Shown here: positions 35,334 through 43,395 of the stretch, piece after piece
Layout: each line of letters opens with the position of its first letter
Numbering within the stretch: position 1 is the stretch's first letter
Source: Streptosporangiaceae bacterium
GTDB lineage: Bacteria; Actinomycetota; Actinomycetes; Streptosporangiales; Streptosporangiaceae
Reading direction: 5' to 3'
Assembly (NCBI GenBank): GCA_025964715.1
Contig: JAOPYH010000246.1
Location: 1-49,347 of the forward strand
Length of the DNA: 49,347 bases
Position numbers and translations under genes: made by a program
The notes under the pieces: generated by a model
What the model was told of the DNA's origin: nothing
What the model saw: the letters and a program-made list of their open reading frames with translations, nothing else
Databases searched by the model: none

Positions 35334-36502
35334 CGGGTGGCCCCGACGAAGTCGGGGCGCCCGACGCTGGACACCCGGACCCGGGCTCCGGTATAGGGCG
35401 CCTCGACCATCTGGCCTCGGCCGATGTAGACCCCGACGTGGTGAATGGTGCTCGGATCACGGGGATCGGTGCCGAAGAAGACCAGGTCGCCAGGGCGCAG
35501 CCGACCGGCGGGCACGTGCGGCCCGGAGGTCCACTGGGTACCGGTCCAGTGATCGAGCCGGACGCCGGCCCGGTGCCAGGCGTTCAGCGCGAGGCCCGAG
35601 CAGTCGAAGCCCCGGATGCCCGATCCGTGCCCGATCCCGAGGCTCGGGCCGCTCGCGGTGCCGCCGCCCCAGGAGTACGGCGTGCCGAGCCACCTCAGGG
35701 CCGCCCGTACGGCGATGGCACCACGGCCGGACCCGCCCCGGAACGCGCCGGCGCCCGAAACGGCGCGGACCTGCCGCAGACGAGCGGCGTGTGCGCGGGC
35801 CTTGCCGAGCCGCGCCGTCAACACGGACTTGCGCGCGTCGATCTGCCTGATCTGTGACTGCTGCGCGGTGACGAGGTCCGCGGCCGCGCGCTTGGCCGCC
35901 TCGGCCCGCTTGGCCGCCGCCTGCCGCTCGCCGAGGGCCGACCGCGCCTGCCGGCGGAACATGTCGGAGACCACCTTGGCGGCATGGACGCGTTCGACCA
36001 GGCCCGTCTGCCGGTGGGCCAGCACCTCCACCAGCCCGGCCCGGTCCATGGCGTCCTGCGGTCCCCCGGGACCGGTCATCGCGGCCGCCCACGGGCTGAT
36101 GCCGGTGCCGGTCCGGTAGGCGGCCGCCGCGAAGACCGCCGCCTCGTCCCGGGTCAGCTCGTAGTTCTGCTCGGCCTTGGTCAGCCGGCGCTCGGTGCCC
36201 TCGTAGGCCTCTCGGGCCTGCCGCACCTTCACCAGCTCACCGTTGTAGCGTTCCACGGCGACCTCGGCCGCGTCAGCGAGCCGCTGCAGCTCACCACCGG
36301 CCTCCGCCAGCCTCGCCTTGATCCGGCCCACCGCCGCCGCACGCTCGCGTACGGACTCCCGGCTCTTGGCCAGGTCACGGCCGCTCGGCCTCGGTTCGGC
36401 CGCGGCATTGCCGGAGCCGGACGCGAGGGCCAGTGCGGCACTCAGCGACATGACGGTGCGGCGGATCGCCTGGCGTGCGCGGTGCGGCGGTGACGACACC
36501 AT
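35321..36502 (-). CDS. Secreted RipA-like NlpC/P60 peptidoglycan hydrolase
   Basis: 393 residues. Signal peptide about 1-36 (twin Arg region then MSLSAALALASGSGNAAA). A coiled-coil region (about 40-245) is rich in Ala, Arg and Glu. The C-terminal NlpC/P60 domain (about 258-393) has Cys301 in FDCSGLALNAW, His355 in HHVGVYIG and Glu367 in MVEAPYTG; Cys-His-Glu is the same third residue as in mycobacterial RipA. It should act as an endopeptidase in septal peptidoglycan. No riboswitch is seen in the roughly 80 bases upstream, unlike the hydrolase at 2790-3824. Convergent with ppa. Confidence 0.92.
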   Translation of the reverse strand: MVSSPPHRARQAIRRTVMSLSAALALASGSGNAAAEPRPSGRDLAKSRESVRERAAAVGRIKARLAEAGGELQRLADAAEVAVERYNGELVKVRQAREAYEGTERRLTKAEQNYELTRDEAAVFAAAAYRTGTGISPWAAAMTGPGGPQDAMDRAGLVEVLAHRQTGLVERVHAAKVVSDMFRRQARSALGERQAAAKRAEAAKRAAADLVTAQQSQIRQIDARKSVLTARLGKARAHAARLRQVRAVSGAGAFRGGSGRGAIAVRAALRWLGTPYSWGGGTASGPSLGIGHGSGIRGFDCSGLALNAWHRAGVRLDHWTGTQWTSGPHVPAGRLRPGDLVFFGTDPRDPSTIHHVGVYIGRGQMVEAPYTGARVRVSSVGRPDFVGATRPAG

Positions 36503-36591
36503 CGACCCCCCGGTCCTACGTGGTGTGATCAGTTGATCGCCCAGCGTAGTGAAGATCGGCGGTTTTGCCTAACATTTGCTCCGCGAGTGTG

Positions 36592-38058
36592 TCAACGGGT
36601 CCCGGGCGCCATCGGGCGGGGCCGTGGTGCGGAGGTGGAGGGCGGATCGGGTGACTGCCCGGGCGGCGGATCGGGGTGTCCGGTAGGTGGTGGCGGCACG
36701 GGAGTGCCGGTGGGCGTCGGGTCCGTGGGGGGGGTCTGGGTAGGGCTGGTCGTCGGCGTCGGCGTGGGGGTCGGCGTGGGGGTCGGCGTGGGCGTGGGCG
36801 TCGGCCTGGGGTCCGGCGGGGTCGGGGACGGCCACCCGGTGCGGGTGGGCCGCACCGAGGGCGGATCGGGCAGTGATGGGTCCCGCGCGGGCCGCGCCGC
36901 ACCGACCCGCGGTGACGACATGGTCATCGGCCACGCTCCGGGGCCCGGCCCCGAACCCAGCACGAGCGCCACGGGCACGCGGATCACCGCGTCATCGTGG
37001 CCGGCGGACGGCGCGGCGGGGGTGGTCGGCAGCGCCAGGCCGGCGGACGGGCTCGGCACGCGCGGCCGCAGGTGCCGGCCGGCGGGTGGGCCTGCGGCGT
37101 TGCGCGGGTCCAGTAAAGGCACGACCGCGACCGCGATGCCGACCGCGAGGAGACCCGCGGCGGCACCGACGAAGGCCCGGTTACGGTGCTCCGGCCCGGT
37201 CCTCCGGGCACGTCGGCGGCCTCTCGGCCGCCGGCCCAGCAGTGTCCGCTGCGGTTGCGAGGGGAAGCCGTTCTGGCCGAAGTGAGCGACCCGGGCGGCG
37301 ACGAAGCATCGGTATTCGATCAGCTCCGGCTCGACGAAGCAGCTCATGACGCCCAGGCGGAGCGAGTCCGGCGGCGAGACGGCCGGCAGCAGCCCGTAGA
37401 CCTTGGCAGCGGAGACCTTTCCCGGGTGGTGAGCGCCGCAGACGGGGCAGTCCAGGGCGTGCCTGAGCAGCCGCGCCCGCAGGTCGGCCGTGAGCTCGGC
37501 TCGCCGCTCCCGCAGGATCCCGGCCCGGCCCGCGCAGTCATAGGGCCCCTCGTGCGCGAGGATCTCGGCGGTGAGCGCCGCCTCGAGCTCGGTGCGGGCC
37601 TGGTGGAGGAGCGCCGCCACCTCGCGGGCGGGCAGGCTCAGCACCGCGGCGAGGTCCGGCGTGGACAGCCGATGCCGGATGCGCAGCTCCAGCACCTCGC
37701 GGCTGAGCGGCGCCAGCCCCATGACCGCTCGCCATGCGGTGATCCGCTGGTCCACGTCCTCCTGGTCGTGGCTTGCGACCGGCACATCCGGCCGCCGGGC
37801 ACCTAAGGCGGTCCAGCGCCCGCACTCGAGCCGGGCGAGGGCGTAGAGCCAGGGGCCCAGCCGGTCGCTGTCGTGCAGCCGGCCGATGTGGGCGTCGGCG
37901 ACGATCAGAGCGTCGCGCAGCGCGGCCTGGGCGGCGGTGTGACTGCTCAGCTGGAACCAGCAGTAGGCGTAGAGCCGAGCGGAGTAGGCGTCGTACACCG
38001 CTGGGAGCGCGCTCGGGTCCCGTGCCTGCAAGGCCTCGGCCAAAAGGCGGTCACTCAT
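36592..38058 (-). CDS. ECF sigma-factor-like protein fused to a zinc anti-sigma motif, membrane helix and Thr-Pro tail
   Basis: 488 residues. A sigma-70 region 2 like part (about 5-80, VYDAYSARLYAYCWFQL, LGPWLYALARLECGRW) is followed by a region 4 helix-turn-helix (about 110-165, LAPLSREVLELRIRHRLSTPDLAAVLSLPAREVAALL). Next is HxxxCxxC (His200, Cys204, Cys207 in RHALDCPVC), the hallmark of zinc anti-sigma domains, then a basic stretch and one membrane helix (about 295-316, AFVGAAAGLLAVGIAVAVVPLL). The rest is an outside tail rich in Pro, Ser and Thr with a run of Thr-Pro repeats. Known ECF groups do carry similar C-terminal extensions. The protein would be held at the membrane until released. 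No ribosome site is visible before the ATG. Confidence 0.82.
   Translation of the reverse strand: MSDRLLAEALQARDPSALPAVYDAYSARLYAYCWFQLSSHTAAQAALRDALIVADAHIGRLHDSDRLGPWLYALARLECGRWTALGARRPDVPVASHDQEDVDQRITAWRAVMGLAPLSREVLELRIRHRLSTPDLAAVLSLPAREVAALLHQARTELEAALTAEILAHEGPYDCAGRAGILRERRAELTADLRARLLRHALDCPVCGAHHPGKVSAAKVYGLLPAVSPPDSLRLGVMSCFVEPELIEYRCFVAARVAHFGQNGFPSQPQRTLLGRRPRGRRRARRTGPEHRNRAFVGAAAGLLAVGIAVAVVPLLDPRNAAGPPAGRHLRPRVPSPSAGLALPTTPAAPSAGHDDAVIRVPVALVLGSGPGPGAWPMTMSSPRVGAARPARDPSLPDPPSVRPTRTGWPSPTPPDPRPTPTPTPTPTPTPTPTPTTSPTQTPPTDPTPTGTPVPPPPTGHPDPPPGQSPDPPSTSAPRPRPMAPGTR
36751..36812. repeat. Short tandem repeat encoding a (Thr-Pro)n tract
   Basis: About 62 bases of repeating GGCGTGG/GGTCGGCGT units within the sigma-like gene encode alternating Thr-Pro in the outside tail. 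The low-complexity run is likely length-variable between strains and could slip during replication. Confidence 0.6.
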
Positions 38059-38179
38059 GAACCGAACGTAATCGCGTTACTAGATCAGATCTGGCGATGG
38101 ACGAAACAGCAGGGATTGTCCGAACAGTCGACATAGGCCCAGGTCGGAGGCATTTCAGAGGGTTGGTCCTAGATTGTGG

Positions 38180-39031
38180 TCAGACACTCGCGCGCCGCTC
38201 GAGGGCGCGGTCATGGATCTCCAACATGGGGCGGAACGCACCTTCCGCGGCGAGAGCGATCATCGCCACCTCCGCCGTCGTGAAGACCACCGGATGACCC
38301 TCGATGGAGGGCGGCACGCGCCGGGCGCGCTGAAAGGTCACGCCGCGAAAGGTCAGCCCCGTCCTCGGCACCCGGGCGCCGTGGACCGAGACCAGGGCGG
38401 ACACGGGAACGTCCCGGTCCAGCTCGGCGGCGAGGAGCCGGGCGACCGTGTGGGCCGCCCGTACGACGGCGGCGTGCAGGTGGGCGGCGGAGTGGCTGCC
38501 CGCCCACAGCCGGCGCTGGTCCGACCACAGGCGCACACCGGGGGTCCAGCGGCGGGTGGCGATGACGTACACACCGGTGAGGCCGATCACCAGGTGGTCG
38601 AGGTTGGTCGCCGGGGCCCCGGGAAGCGCCCGGTCGTGCAGGATCCGGAAAGCCGCGGGATCCAGCTTGGCCAGGAGACGGCCGGTGCGGCGCTCGGCCA
38701 TCGCACCGTGCCGCCAGCTGGTGACCGGGCCCGGCCGGTTGCGCAGCCAGAGCGCGTGCACGGCTAAGGTCACGAGCGCGGCGGCCAGCCCGCCCCACCA
38801 ATGGGTCAGCCCCCAGGCCATCACGCCGCTGGAGCCGCAGAGCGCACCCCGCATGATCAGCCGCTCCTGGCGGTGCCGCGCGGACAGGACACGGTAACGA
38901 GCCCACGCCGACGCGCCGGCGGCGGCCGGCCCAGCGTGCGCTCCCCAGGCCCCTGACAGGAACCCGCTCCCGCGACCCGGCACCGTCTGGCCCCTTCTAT
39001 CGGATAAACGCCAGGGTGAGGTGCAGACCAC
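38180..39031 (-). CDS. NERD-domain membrane-associated protein
   Basis: 283 residues from a GTG at 39029-39031; the start is uncertain because several in-frame GTG codons follow. A hydrophobic stretch (about 68-95, ALCGSSGVMAWGLTHWWGGLAAALVTLAVHAL) probably forms two helices. The NERD part follows (MAERRTGRLLAKLDPAAFRILHDRALPGAPATNLDHLVIGLTGVYVI), the fold related to the nuclease superfamily. The usual nuclease residues are only partly visible (Glu/Asp in AERRTGRLL and NLDHLVIG). It diverges from the MerR gene across a 112-base gap holding a strong palindrome. Function unknown; DNA or RNA processing is suggested by the fold only. Confidence 0.72.
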   Translation of the reverse strand: MVCTSPWRLSDRRGQTVPGRGSGFLSGAWGAHAGPAAAGASAWARYRVLSARHRQERLIMRGALCGSSGVMAWGLTHWWGGLAAALVTLAVHALWLRNRPGPVTSWRHGAMAERRTGRLLAKLDPAAFRILHDRALPGAPATNLDHLVIGLTGVYVIATRRWTPGVRLWSDQRRLWAGSHSAAHLHAAVVRAAHTVARLLAAELDRDVPVSALVSVHGARVPRTGLTFRGVTFQRARRVPPSIEGHPVVFTTAEVAMIALAAEGAFRPMLEIHDRALERRASV

Positions 39032-39108
39032 CCATTCTTCAAGGGCTTTGGCCAGGTCATGGCGATCTCCATGCCCCGGCCGTCCGCTCTGCCCGGGTTG
39101 GTGATTAT

Positions 39109-39133
39109 TGACACTGTCACGATGACAGTGTCA
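39109..39133. promoter_or_regulatory. Nested palindromic operator before merR
   Basis: TGACACTGTCA-CGA-TGACAGTGTCA: the two 11-base arms (39109-39119, 39123-39133) are exact reverse complements, and each arm is itself TGACA-N-TGTCA. Thus four TGACA half-sites lie in 25 bases, 10 bases before the merR ATG and overlapping a TTGACA -35-like box (39108-39113). It is the obvious binding site for the MerR-type protein and may also control the divergent NERD gene. Confidence 0.7.
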
Positions 39134-39143
39134 CGCTCAGGAC

Positions 39144-39800
39144 ATGGAAGGCACCTGGACCATCGGCGAACTCGCCGCGGCGGCCACGGAGACGCTCGGC
39201 GGCGAGCCCGTACAGGTGAACGGCCGCGTCCGGGACATGCCAAACGAGCGGCTGATCCGGTGGTACACGACCATCGCCCTGATCGACCCGCCGCTCGCCC
39301 GGCGCGGGCGGATCGCGCTGTACGGGCGGCGGCACCTGCTCCAGCTGGTCGCGGTCAAGCGGCGGCAGGCGGCCGGACGCACCATCGCCCAGATCCAGGC
39401 CGAGCTCGCCGGAGCCACCGACGACCTCCTCCAGTCCATCGCCGGGCTCGCCGCGGACACCACCCCTTCGCCCCCTCCTGCCCCTACCGCTCCGAGCCGC
39501 CGGTTCTGGGCCACCCCGCCCGCTCCCCCGTCCCCGTACGACTCGCCGTATGACGCGGGACGGCCTGGAGCGGAGCTCGTCCACGGGGTGCGGCTGGCGC
39601 CGGGGGTGACACTGCTGCTGGACGGCGCCGCTCCGGGCAGTGACGACCTCGCCGCGATCGAGGCGGCGGCGGCGGCGCTGCTCGACGTGCTCGGCCGCCG
39701 CGGGCTCCCCCGGCCCTCCGCCCGTACACAACCCAACGGAAACCCCGCGCCGGCGACGACGCGAGAGACCAAGTCATCGCGCACCTGGAGGTCCACGTGA
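39144..39800 (+). CDS. MerR-family regulator paired with a VIT/VWA protein
   Basis: 218 residues; ATG preceded by CAGGAC. The N-terminal winged helix (about 4-85) has WTIGELAAAATETLGG, then DMPNERLIRWYTTIALIDPPLARRGRIALYGRRHLLQLVAVKRRQAAGRTIAQIQAELAG, a MerR fold with arm and helix-turn-helix. There is no C-terminal Cys or drug-binding domain; a Pro-rich linker (about 108-130) leads to a small Ala-rich region. The TGA overlaps the GTG of the VIT/VWA gene as GTGA. It probably controls its own operon through the palindrome just upstream. Confidence 0.85.
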   Translation: MEGTWTIGELAAAATETLGGEPVQVNGRVRDMPNERLIRWYTTIALIDPPLARRGRIALYGRRHLLQLVAVKRRQAAGRTIAQIQAELAGATDDLLQSIAGLAADTTPSPPPAPTAPSRRFWATPPAPPSPYDSPYDAGRPGAELVHGVRLAPGVTLLLDGAAPGSDDLAAIEAAAAALLDVLGRRGLPRPSARTQPNGNPAPATTRETKSSRTWRST

Positions 39801-42196
39801 CCGTGCACGCCGCGCCGCTGTTCCCCGACCGGCCCTTCGACGGGGACCCGTCACCGGACCCGGACGCGGGCCTGGGCGCGCTCACCACCGAGAGGGGCAA
39901 CCTGCCGCTGGAGTCCGTGGACGTCCGGGCGTCCATCACCGGGCTGACCGCGGGCGTCGAGGTCGTAGAGGGCTTCCGCAACCCCTTCGACGTGCCGCTG
40001 GAGGCGACGTACGTCTTCCCGCTCCCGGACCGCGCGGCCCTCACGGCGATGCGCATGGAGGCCGCCGACCGCGTCATCGAAGGGACGCTCAAGGAGCGGG
40101 GCCAGGCCCGCCAGGACTACGACGCGGCGATCGCCGCCGGGCGCCGGGCGGCGATCGCCGAAGAGGACCGTCCCGACGTCTTCACCATGCGGGTCGGGAA
40201 CATCCTGCCCGGCGAACGCGTCACGGTGACCCTGCGGCTCAGCCAGCCGCTGCCGTACGAGGACGGCGCCGCGACCTTCCGGTTCCCTCTGGTGGTGGCG
40301 CCCCGCTATATCCCGGGGACCCCGCTGGACGCCGCCGCCGCGGGAGACGGTGTCGGTACGGACACCGACGCGGTGCCTGACGCCTCCCGGATCAGCCCAC
40401 CGGTGCTCCTGCCGGGCTTCCCCAACCCGGTCCGTCTCGGCCTGTCGGTCGACGTGGACCCGGCCGGGCTCCCGCTGACCGAGATCCGCACGAGCTATGG
40501 CGGCCCGGACGCAGAGATGATCGCAGCCGGCCGGGCGGGCGGACGGACCACGATCCGGCTGCGACCGGGCCGGCGGCTCGACCGTGACTTCATCGTCCGG
40601 CTCGGCTTCGCGCGCGAGGAGGCGGCATCACTGACCGTGGTGCCGGACGCCTCCGGCGACGAGGGCACGTTCACGCTCACCGTCATGCCCTCGGGACAGG
40701 CGCGGCCACGGCCCCGAGACGTCGTCCTGGTCCTCGATCGGTCCGGCAGCATGGAGGGCTGGAAGATCGTCGCGGCGAGGCGGGCGGCGGCCAGGATCGT
40801 CGACACGCTCACCGGCGAGGACGGGTTCGCGGTCCTGTCCTTCGACCACGTGGTCGAGTGGCCGGCCGATCTGCCCCGGGCCCTCACCCCCGCCACCGAC
40901 CGCAGTCGTTTCCGCGCCGTCGAGCACCTGGCCCGCCTGGACGCGCGCGGCGGCACCGAGCTGCTCTCGCCGTTGCGGCAGGCGGCGGCGCTGCTCGGGG
41001 ACTCCGAACGTGACGACCGGGTGCTGGTGCTGATCACCGATGGCCAGGTGGGCAACGAGGACCAGATCCTGTCCCACCTCGAGCCCGTGCTGGCGGGCAC
41101 GAGGGTGCACGTGGTCGGCATCGACCGGGCGGTCAACGCGGGCTTCCTCGGCCGGCTCGCCGCGATCGGGCAGGGGCGCTTCGAGCTGGTGGAGTCGGAG
41201 GACCGCCTCGACGAGGCGATGGAGCAGATCCACCACAGGATCGGCGCACCCCTGGTCACCGGGTTGTCCCTGGAGCCCGACGGCCTGGAGGTCCTGTCTG
41301 GCACCGTCACCCCGAGCCGGCTCGGCGCGATCTTCCCCGGCGTGCCGCTGGTCGTGTCCGGCCGTTGTCGCGGGGCCGCCGGCGCGATAACCGTACGGGG
41401 AGTGACGCCGGACGGGACGCCCTGGCGGCGTACGGCCACGGCCGAGGTCACCGAGGACCGGGCGGCTGTGCCCATCTGGGCGCGCTCACACGTGCGGGAG
41501 CTGGAGGACCGCTATGTCCTGGACGGGTCCACGGACCTGGAGGAGCGGATGGTCGCGACCTCCCTGCGGTTCGGCGTCCTGTGCCGGTTCACCGCCTTCG
41601 TCGCCGTGGACAGCCGGGTTGTGGCCGCCGGCCAGGACCCGCACAAGGTCGTGCAGCCGGTCGAGCCGCCGAGCGGGTGGGCCGCCATGTCCCCTGAGAA
41701 CGCGGCGATACCCGCGGGCTCCTACGGGGCGCCGTTCACGCTGGCGGCGTTCGGCGGACCGATGGCCGTCCCCGCGGCGGACCCTCCGGGGGGCGGGACC
41801 ATGCCGGTGTACGGCGCGATGCGATCTCGCCGTGCGCCCGCGCGGGAGTCGCGGGGCGGGCCGCCACCGGACGTTCTCACCATGGCCCGGCGGCAACTGC
41901 GGCAGGAGCTCGAGCACCTGAACGGGCAGGCCGCCGCACCGGAGGACCTCCGGGCGCGGCTGCTGTCCGATCTGCGGGCGCGGCTGGACGCGCTCATCGT
42001 GCACCTCGGGGACGCCGGCATCGCCGAGGAGACCGTGGCGCCGCTCGTGGCACTCCTGGCCGACCTGGCCCCGGCCGAGGCCATTTCCGGCGAGGCGCTC
42101 GTGAGGTTGTGGGTCCGTACAGTTCGGGTGTTGCACGAATTCGTCCATGACTCGCATCCCCCCGCACCGCGGGCCTTTTGGAAAAGGCGTGCCTGA
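39797..42196 (+). CDS. VIT and von Willebrand factor A domain protein
   Basis: 799 residues. VIT domain about 34-170 (VDVRASITGLTAGVEVVEGF, ATYVFPLPDRAALTAMRM, RPDVFTMRVGNILPGERV) is the domain of inter-alpha-trypsin-inhibitor heavy chains. The VWA domain (about 306-470) has a complete metal site: DRSGS (Asp314, Ser316, Ser318), Thr387 in GGTEL and Asp415 in ITDGQVGNE. The C-terminal third is a beta-rich part and an Ala/Leu-rich helical tail. No signal peptide or membrane helix is seen, so it should be cytoplasmic, unlike most animal relatives. It is coupled to a MerR regulator. Function in bacteria is unknown; metal-dependent protein binding is likely. Confidence 0.88.
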   Translation: MTVHAAPLFPDRPFDGDPSPDPDAGLGALTTERGNLPLESVDVRASITGLTAGVEVVEGFRNPFDVPLEATYVFPLPDRAALTAMRMEAADRVIEGTLKERGQARQDYDAAIAAGRRAAIAEEDRPDVFTMRVGNILPGERVTVTLRLSQPLPYEDGAATFRFPLVVAPRYIPGTPLDAAAAGDGVGTDTDAVPDASRISPPVLLPGFPNPVRLGLSVDVDPAGLPLTEIRTSYGGPDAEMIAAGRAGGRTTIRLRPGRRLDRDFIVRLGFAREEAASLTVVPDASGDEGTFTLTVMPSGQARPRPRDVVLVLDRSGSMEGWKIVAARRAAARIVDTLTGEDGFAVLSFDHVVEWPADLPRALTPATDRSRFRAVEHLARLDARGGTELLSPLRQAAALLGDSERDDRVLVLITDGQVGNEDQILSHLEPVLAGTRVHVVGIDRAVNAGFLGRLAAIGQGRFELVESEDRLDEAMEQIHHRIGAPLVTGLSLEPDGLEVLSGTVTPSRLGAIFPGVPLVVSGRCRGAAGAITVRGVTPDGTPWRRTATAEVTEDRAAVPIWARSHVRELEDRYVLDGSTDLEERMVATSLRFGVLCRFTAFVAVDSRVVAAGQDPHKVVQPVEPPSGWAAMSPENAAIPAGSYGAPFTLAAFGGPMAVPAADPPGGGTMPVYGAMRSRRAPARESRGGPPPDVLTMARRQLRQELEHLNGQAAAPEDLRARLLSDLRARLDALIVHLGDAGIAEETVAPLVALLADLAPAEAISGEALVRLWVRTVRVLHEFVHDSHPPAPRAFWKRRA

Positions 42197-42450
42197 ACGG
42201 TCGCCAAGTGCTGCCGTCAATGGCCGGGACCCACGCGCGTTTACATCTCGCGATCTCGTGGTAACACAACGCATGCAAGGCGGTAAGTTTCATCGCGCGA
42301 GGTTCCGCGGTGAAGGAGCAACCACCAATTCCGGCACAAGGGGCAGGTCATTCATTTGACCTGCTTTGACGACGTACTCGGGGGTTTTGCATGCGAAGCA
42401 GGAACGCGATCACAGTGGGAGTACTCGCGCTGGGCGCAGTGGCGGGCACC
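42171..42450 (+). repeat. Tandem duplication, copy A (leader plus signal-peptide region)
   Basis: The segment starts with GGGCCTTTTGGAAAA, which also ends the VIT gene. It goes on with GTTTAC (42239-42244), GCGATC, AACA, CGCATGC, AATTCCGGCA and ends in the signal-peptide codons of the secreted protein. It matches copy B at a constant offset of about 677 bases, with conserved blocks separated by diverged ones. Confidence 0.7.
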
Positions 42451-42759
42451 GGTCTCGCGGCACAGGCGGACAACGCCGAACCCGCCGCCAAGCCGGCCAA
42501 CGCCGAGCAGGCGGCCGTTGCCGGATATCAAATCGTGAAATTGCCGAACGCCAATGTGCCGGCCTTCACGCGACGCTACGTCTACTGCCCCGCAGGCAAG
42601 CACGTGGTGGGCGGCGGCGGCGAGGCGCAGGGCAACGGCGCCATCCTCGTGGGCAGTTTCCCGACCGACGACGGCCGAGGCTGGATCGCCCTGGGCCGCC
42701 AGAACGGCTACAACACCGTCGGCATCAGCGTCTACGCGATCTGCGCGAACGCCGGCTAG
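42391..42759 (+). CDS. Small secreted protein, unknown function (cassette copy A)
   Basis: 122 residues; ATG with GGGGG seven bases before. The signal peptide (about 1-26: MRSRNAITVGVLALGAVAGT and so on) ends LAAQA before DNA. A short Ala/Pro/Asn-rich linker is followed by a compact beta-rich domain (about 45-122) with YQIVKLPNANVPAF, VYCPAGKHVVGGGGEAQG and VGISVYAICANAG. Two cysteines (66 and 118) could bond. The glycine-rich KHVVGGGGE resembles secreted actinobacterial proteins of unknown function. It is followed by its own strong terminator. A shorter paralogue with almost the same signal peptide lies 676 bases on. Confidence 0.8.
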   Translation: MRSRNAITVGVLALGAVAGTGLAAQADNAEPAAKPANAEQAAVAGYQIVKLPNANVPAFTRRYVYCPAGKHVVGGGGEAQGNGAILVGSFPTDDGRGWIALGRQNGYNTVGISVYAICANAG

Positions 42760-42770
42760 AAGTCCCGCCG

Positions 42771-42808
42771 CTGATGGGACCGCCCTTGGCCTAGGGCGGT
42801 CCCATCAG
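42771..42808 (+). terminator. 16-pair terminator after secreted protein A
   Basis: Arms 42771-42786 and 42793-42808 are perfect reverse complements with a six-base loop (TGGCCT), 12 bases after the stop codon. Confidence 0.85.
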
Positions 42809-42847
42809 GCGTCTCTCTGGTCGGATGGTCGCGGCCCACCATAAAGC

Positions 42848-43126
42848 GGGCCTTTTTGGAAAAAAGCGCCCGTTGCCGCGCGCCGGTCCTTTTTCCACAC
42901 GTCCTGGATCACGCGTGTTTACGACTGGCGATCACGCGGGAACATACCGCATGCGAGCCACAGATTTCACCGTCACTGATTCGGTGGTGAAACAGCTCCA
43001 CTAATTCCGGCAGAAGAGGCGTGTCATTTTATCTGGCGTGTCTCGACGACGAACTCGGGGATTTGCATGCGAAGCAGACACGCGATCACAGTGGGAATAC
43101 TCGCTCTCGGGGCAGTAGCGGGCACC
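42848..43126 (+). repeat. Tandem duplication, copy B
   Basis: GGGCCTTTTTGGAAAA (42848), GTTTAC (42917-42922), GCGATC, AACA, CGCATGC, AATTCCGGCA and the signal-peptide codons repeat copy A in the same order and spacing. Downstream of the signal peptide the two copies differ. The 307-base gap between the two genes is thus filled by the terminator of copy A and the promoter/leader of copy B. Confidence 0.7.
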
Positions 43127-43300
43127 GGCCTTGCCGCGCACGCGGACGACGCGCCAAGCGCCCAGAGTCCGGCCAACGCCCAGCCGGACCGGGCCGTCCG
43201 CATCGTCCGACAGTCGTTCACCAATGTGCCCCAACCGGCACCGAACGCACAGGGCGCACAGGGCGCACCGTCAAATATCCCCCCGGCGGCCGATGGGTGA
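43067..43300 (+). CDS. Small secreted peptide (cassette copy B)
   Basis: 77 residues. Its signal peptide (MRSRHAITVGILALGAVAGT, then GLAAHADD) differs from copy A at only a few residues. The mature part is about 50 residues rich in Ala, Pro, Gln and Asn (SPANAQPDRAVRIVRQSFTN, VPQPAPNAQGAQGAPSNIPP). It lacks the beta-rich domain and both cysteines of copy A. Either it is a truncated duplicate or a distinct disordered peptide that kept the secretion signal. The frame has the GC-rich third positions of a real gene. Same leader arrangement as copy A. Confidence 0.65.
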   Translation: MRSRHAITVGILALGAVAGTGLAAHADDAPSAQSPANAQPDRAVRIVRQSFTNVPQPAPNAQGAQGAPSNIPPAADG

Positions 43301-43329
43301 CATAGCCCCCGAACTATGCAGTAGGGGTC

Positions 43330-43371
43330 GGGTGTGTTCGGTGGTCCTATGAAGGGCCGCCGAACACACCC
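43330..43371. terminator. Long terminator between secreted peptide B and the sugar dehydrogenase
   Basis: Arms 43330-43347 and 43354-43371 form an 18-pair stem with two G-U pairs and loop TATGAA. It lies between convergent genes and can serve both. Confidence 0.82.
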
Positions 43372-43395
43372 CGGCCCCGTCGCCGTATTCCCCGA

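Noticed and set aside
36503..36591. Riboswitch before the second NlpC/P60 gene
   Set aside because: The gap is too short and none of the ydaO blocks is present.
36751..36812. Possible CRISPR-like or regulatory repeat array
   Set aside because: Units are 6-7 bases, in frame, and encode Thr-Pro; there are no spacers.
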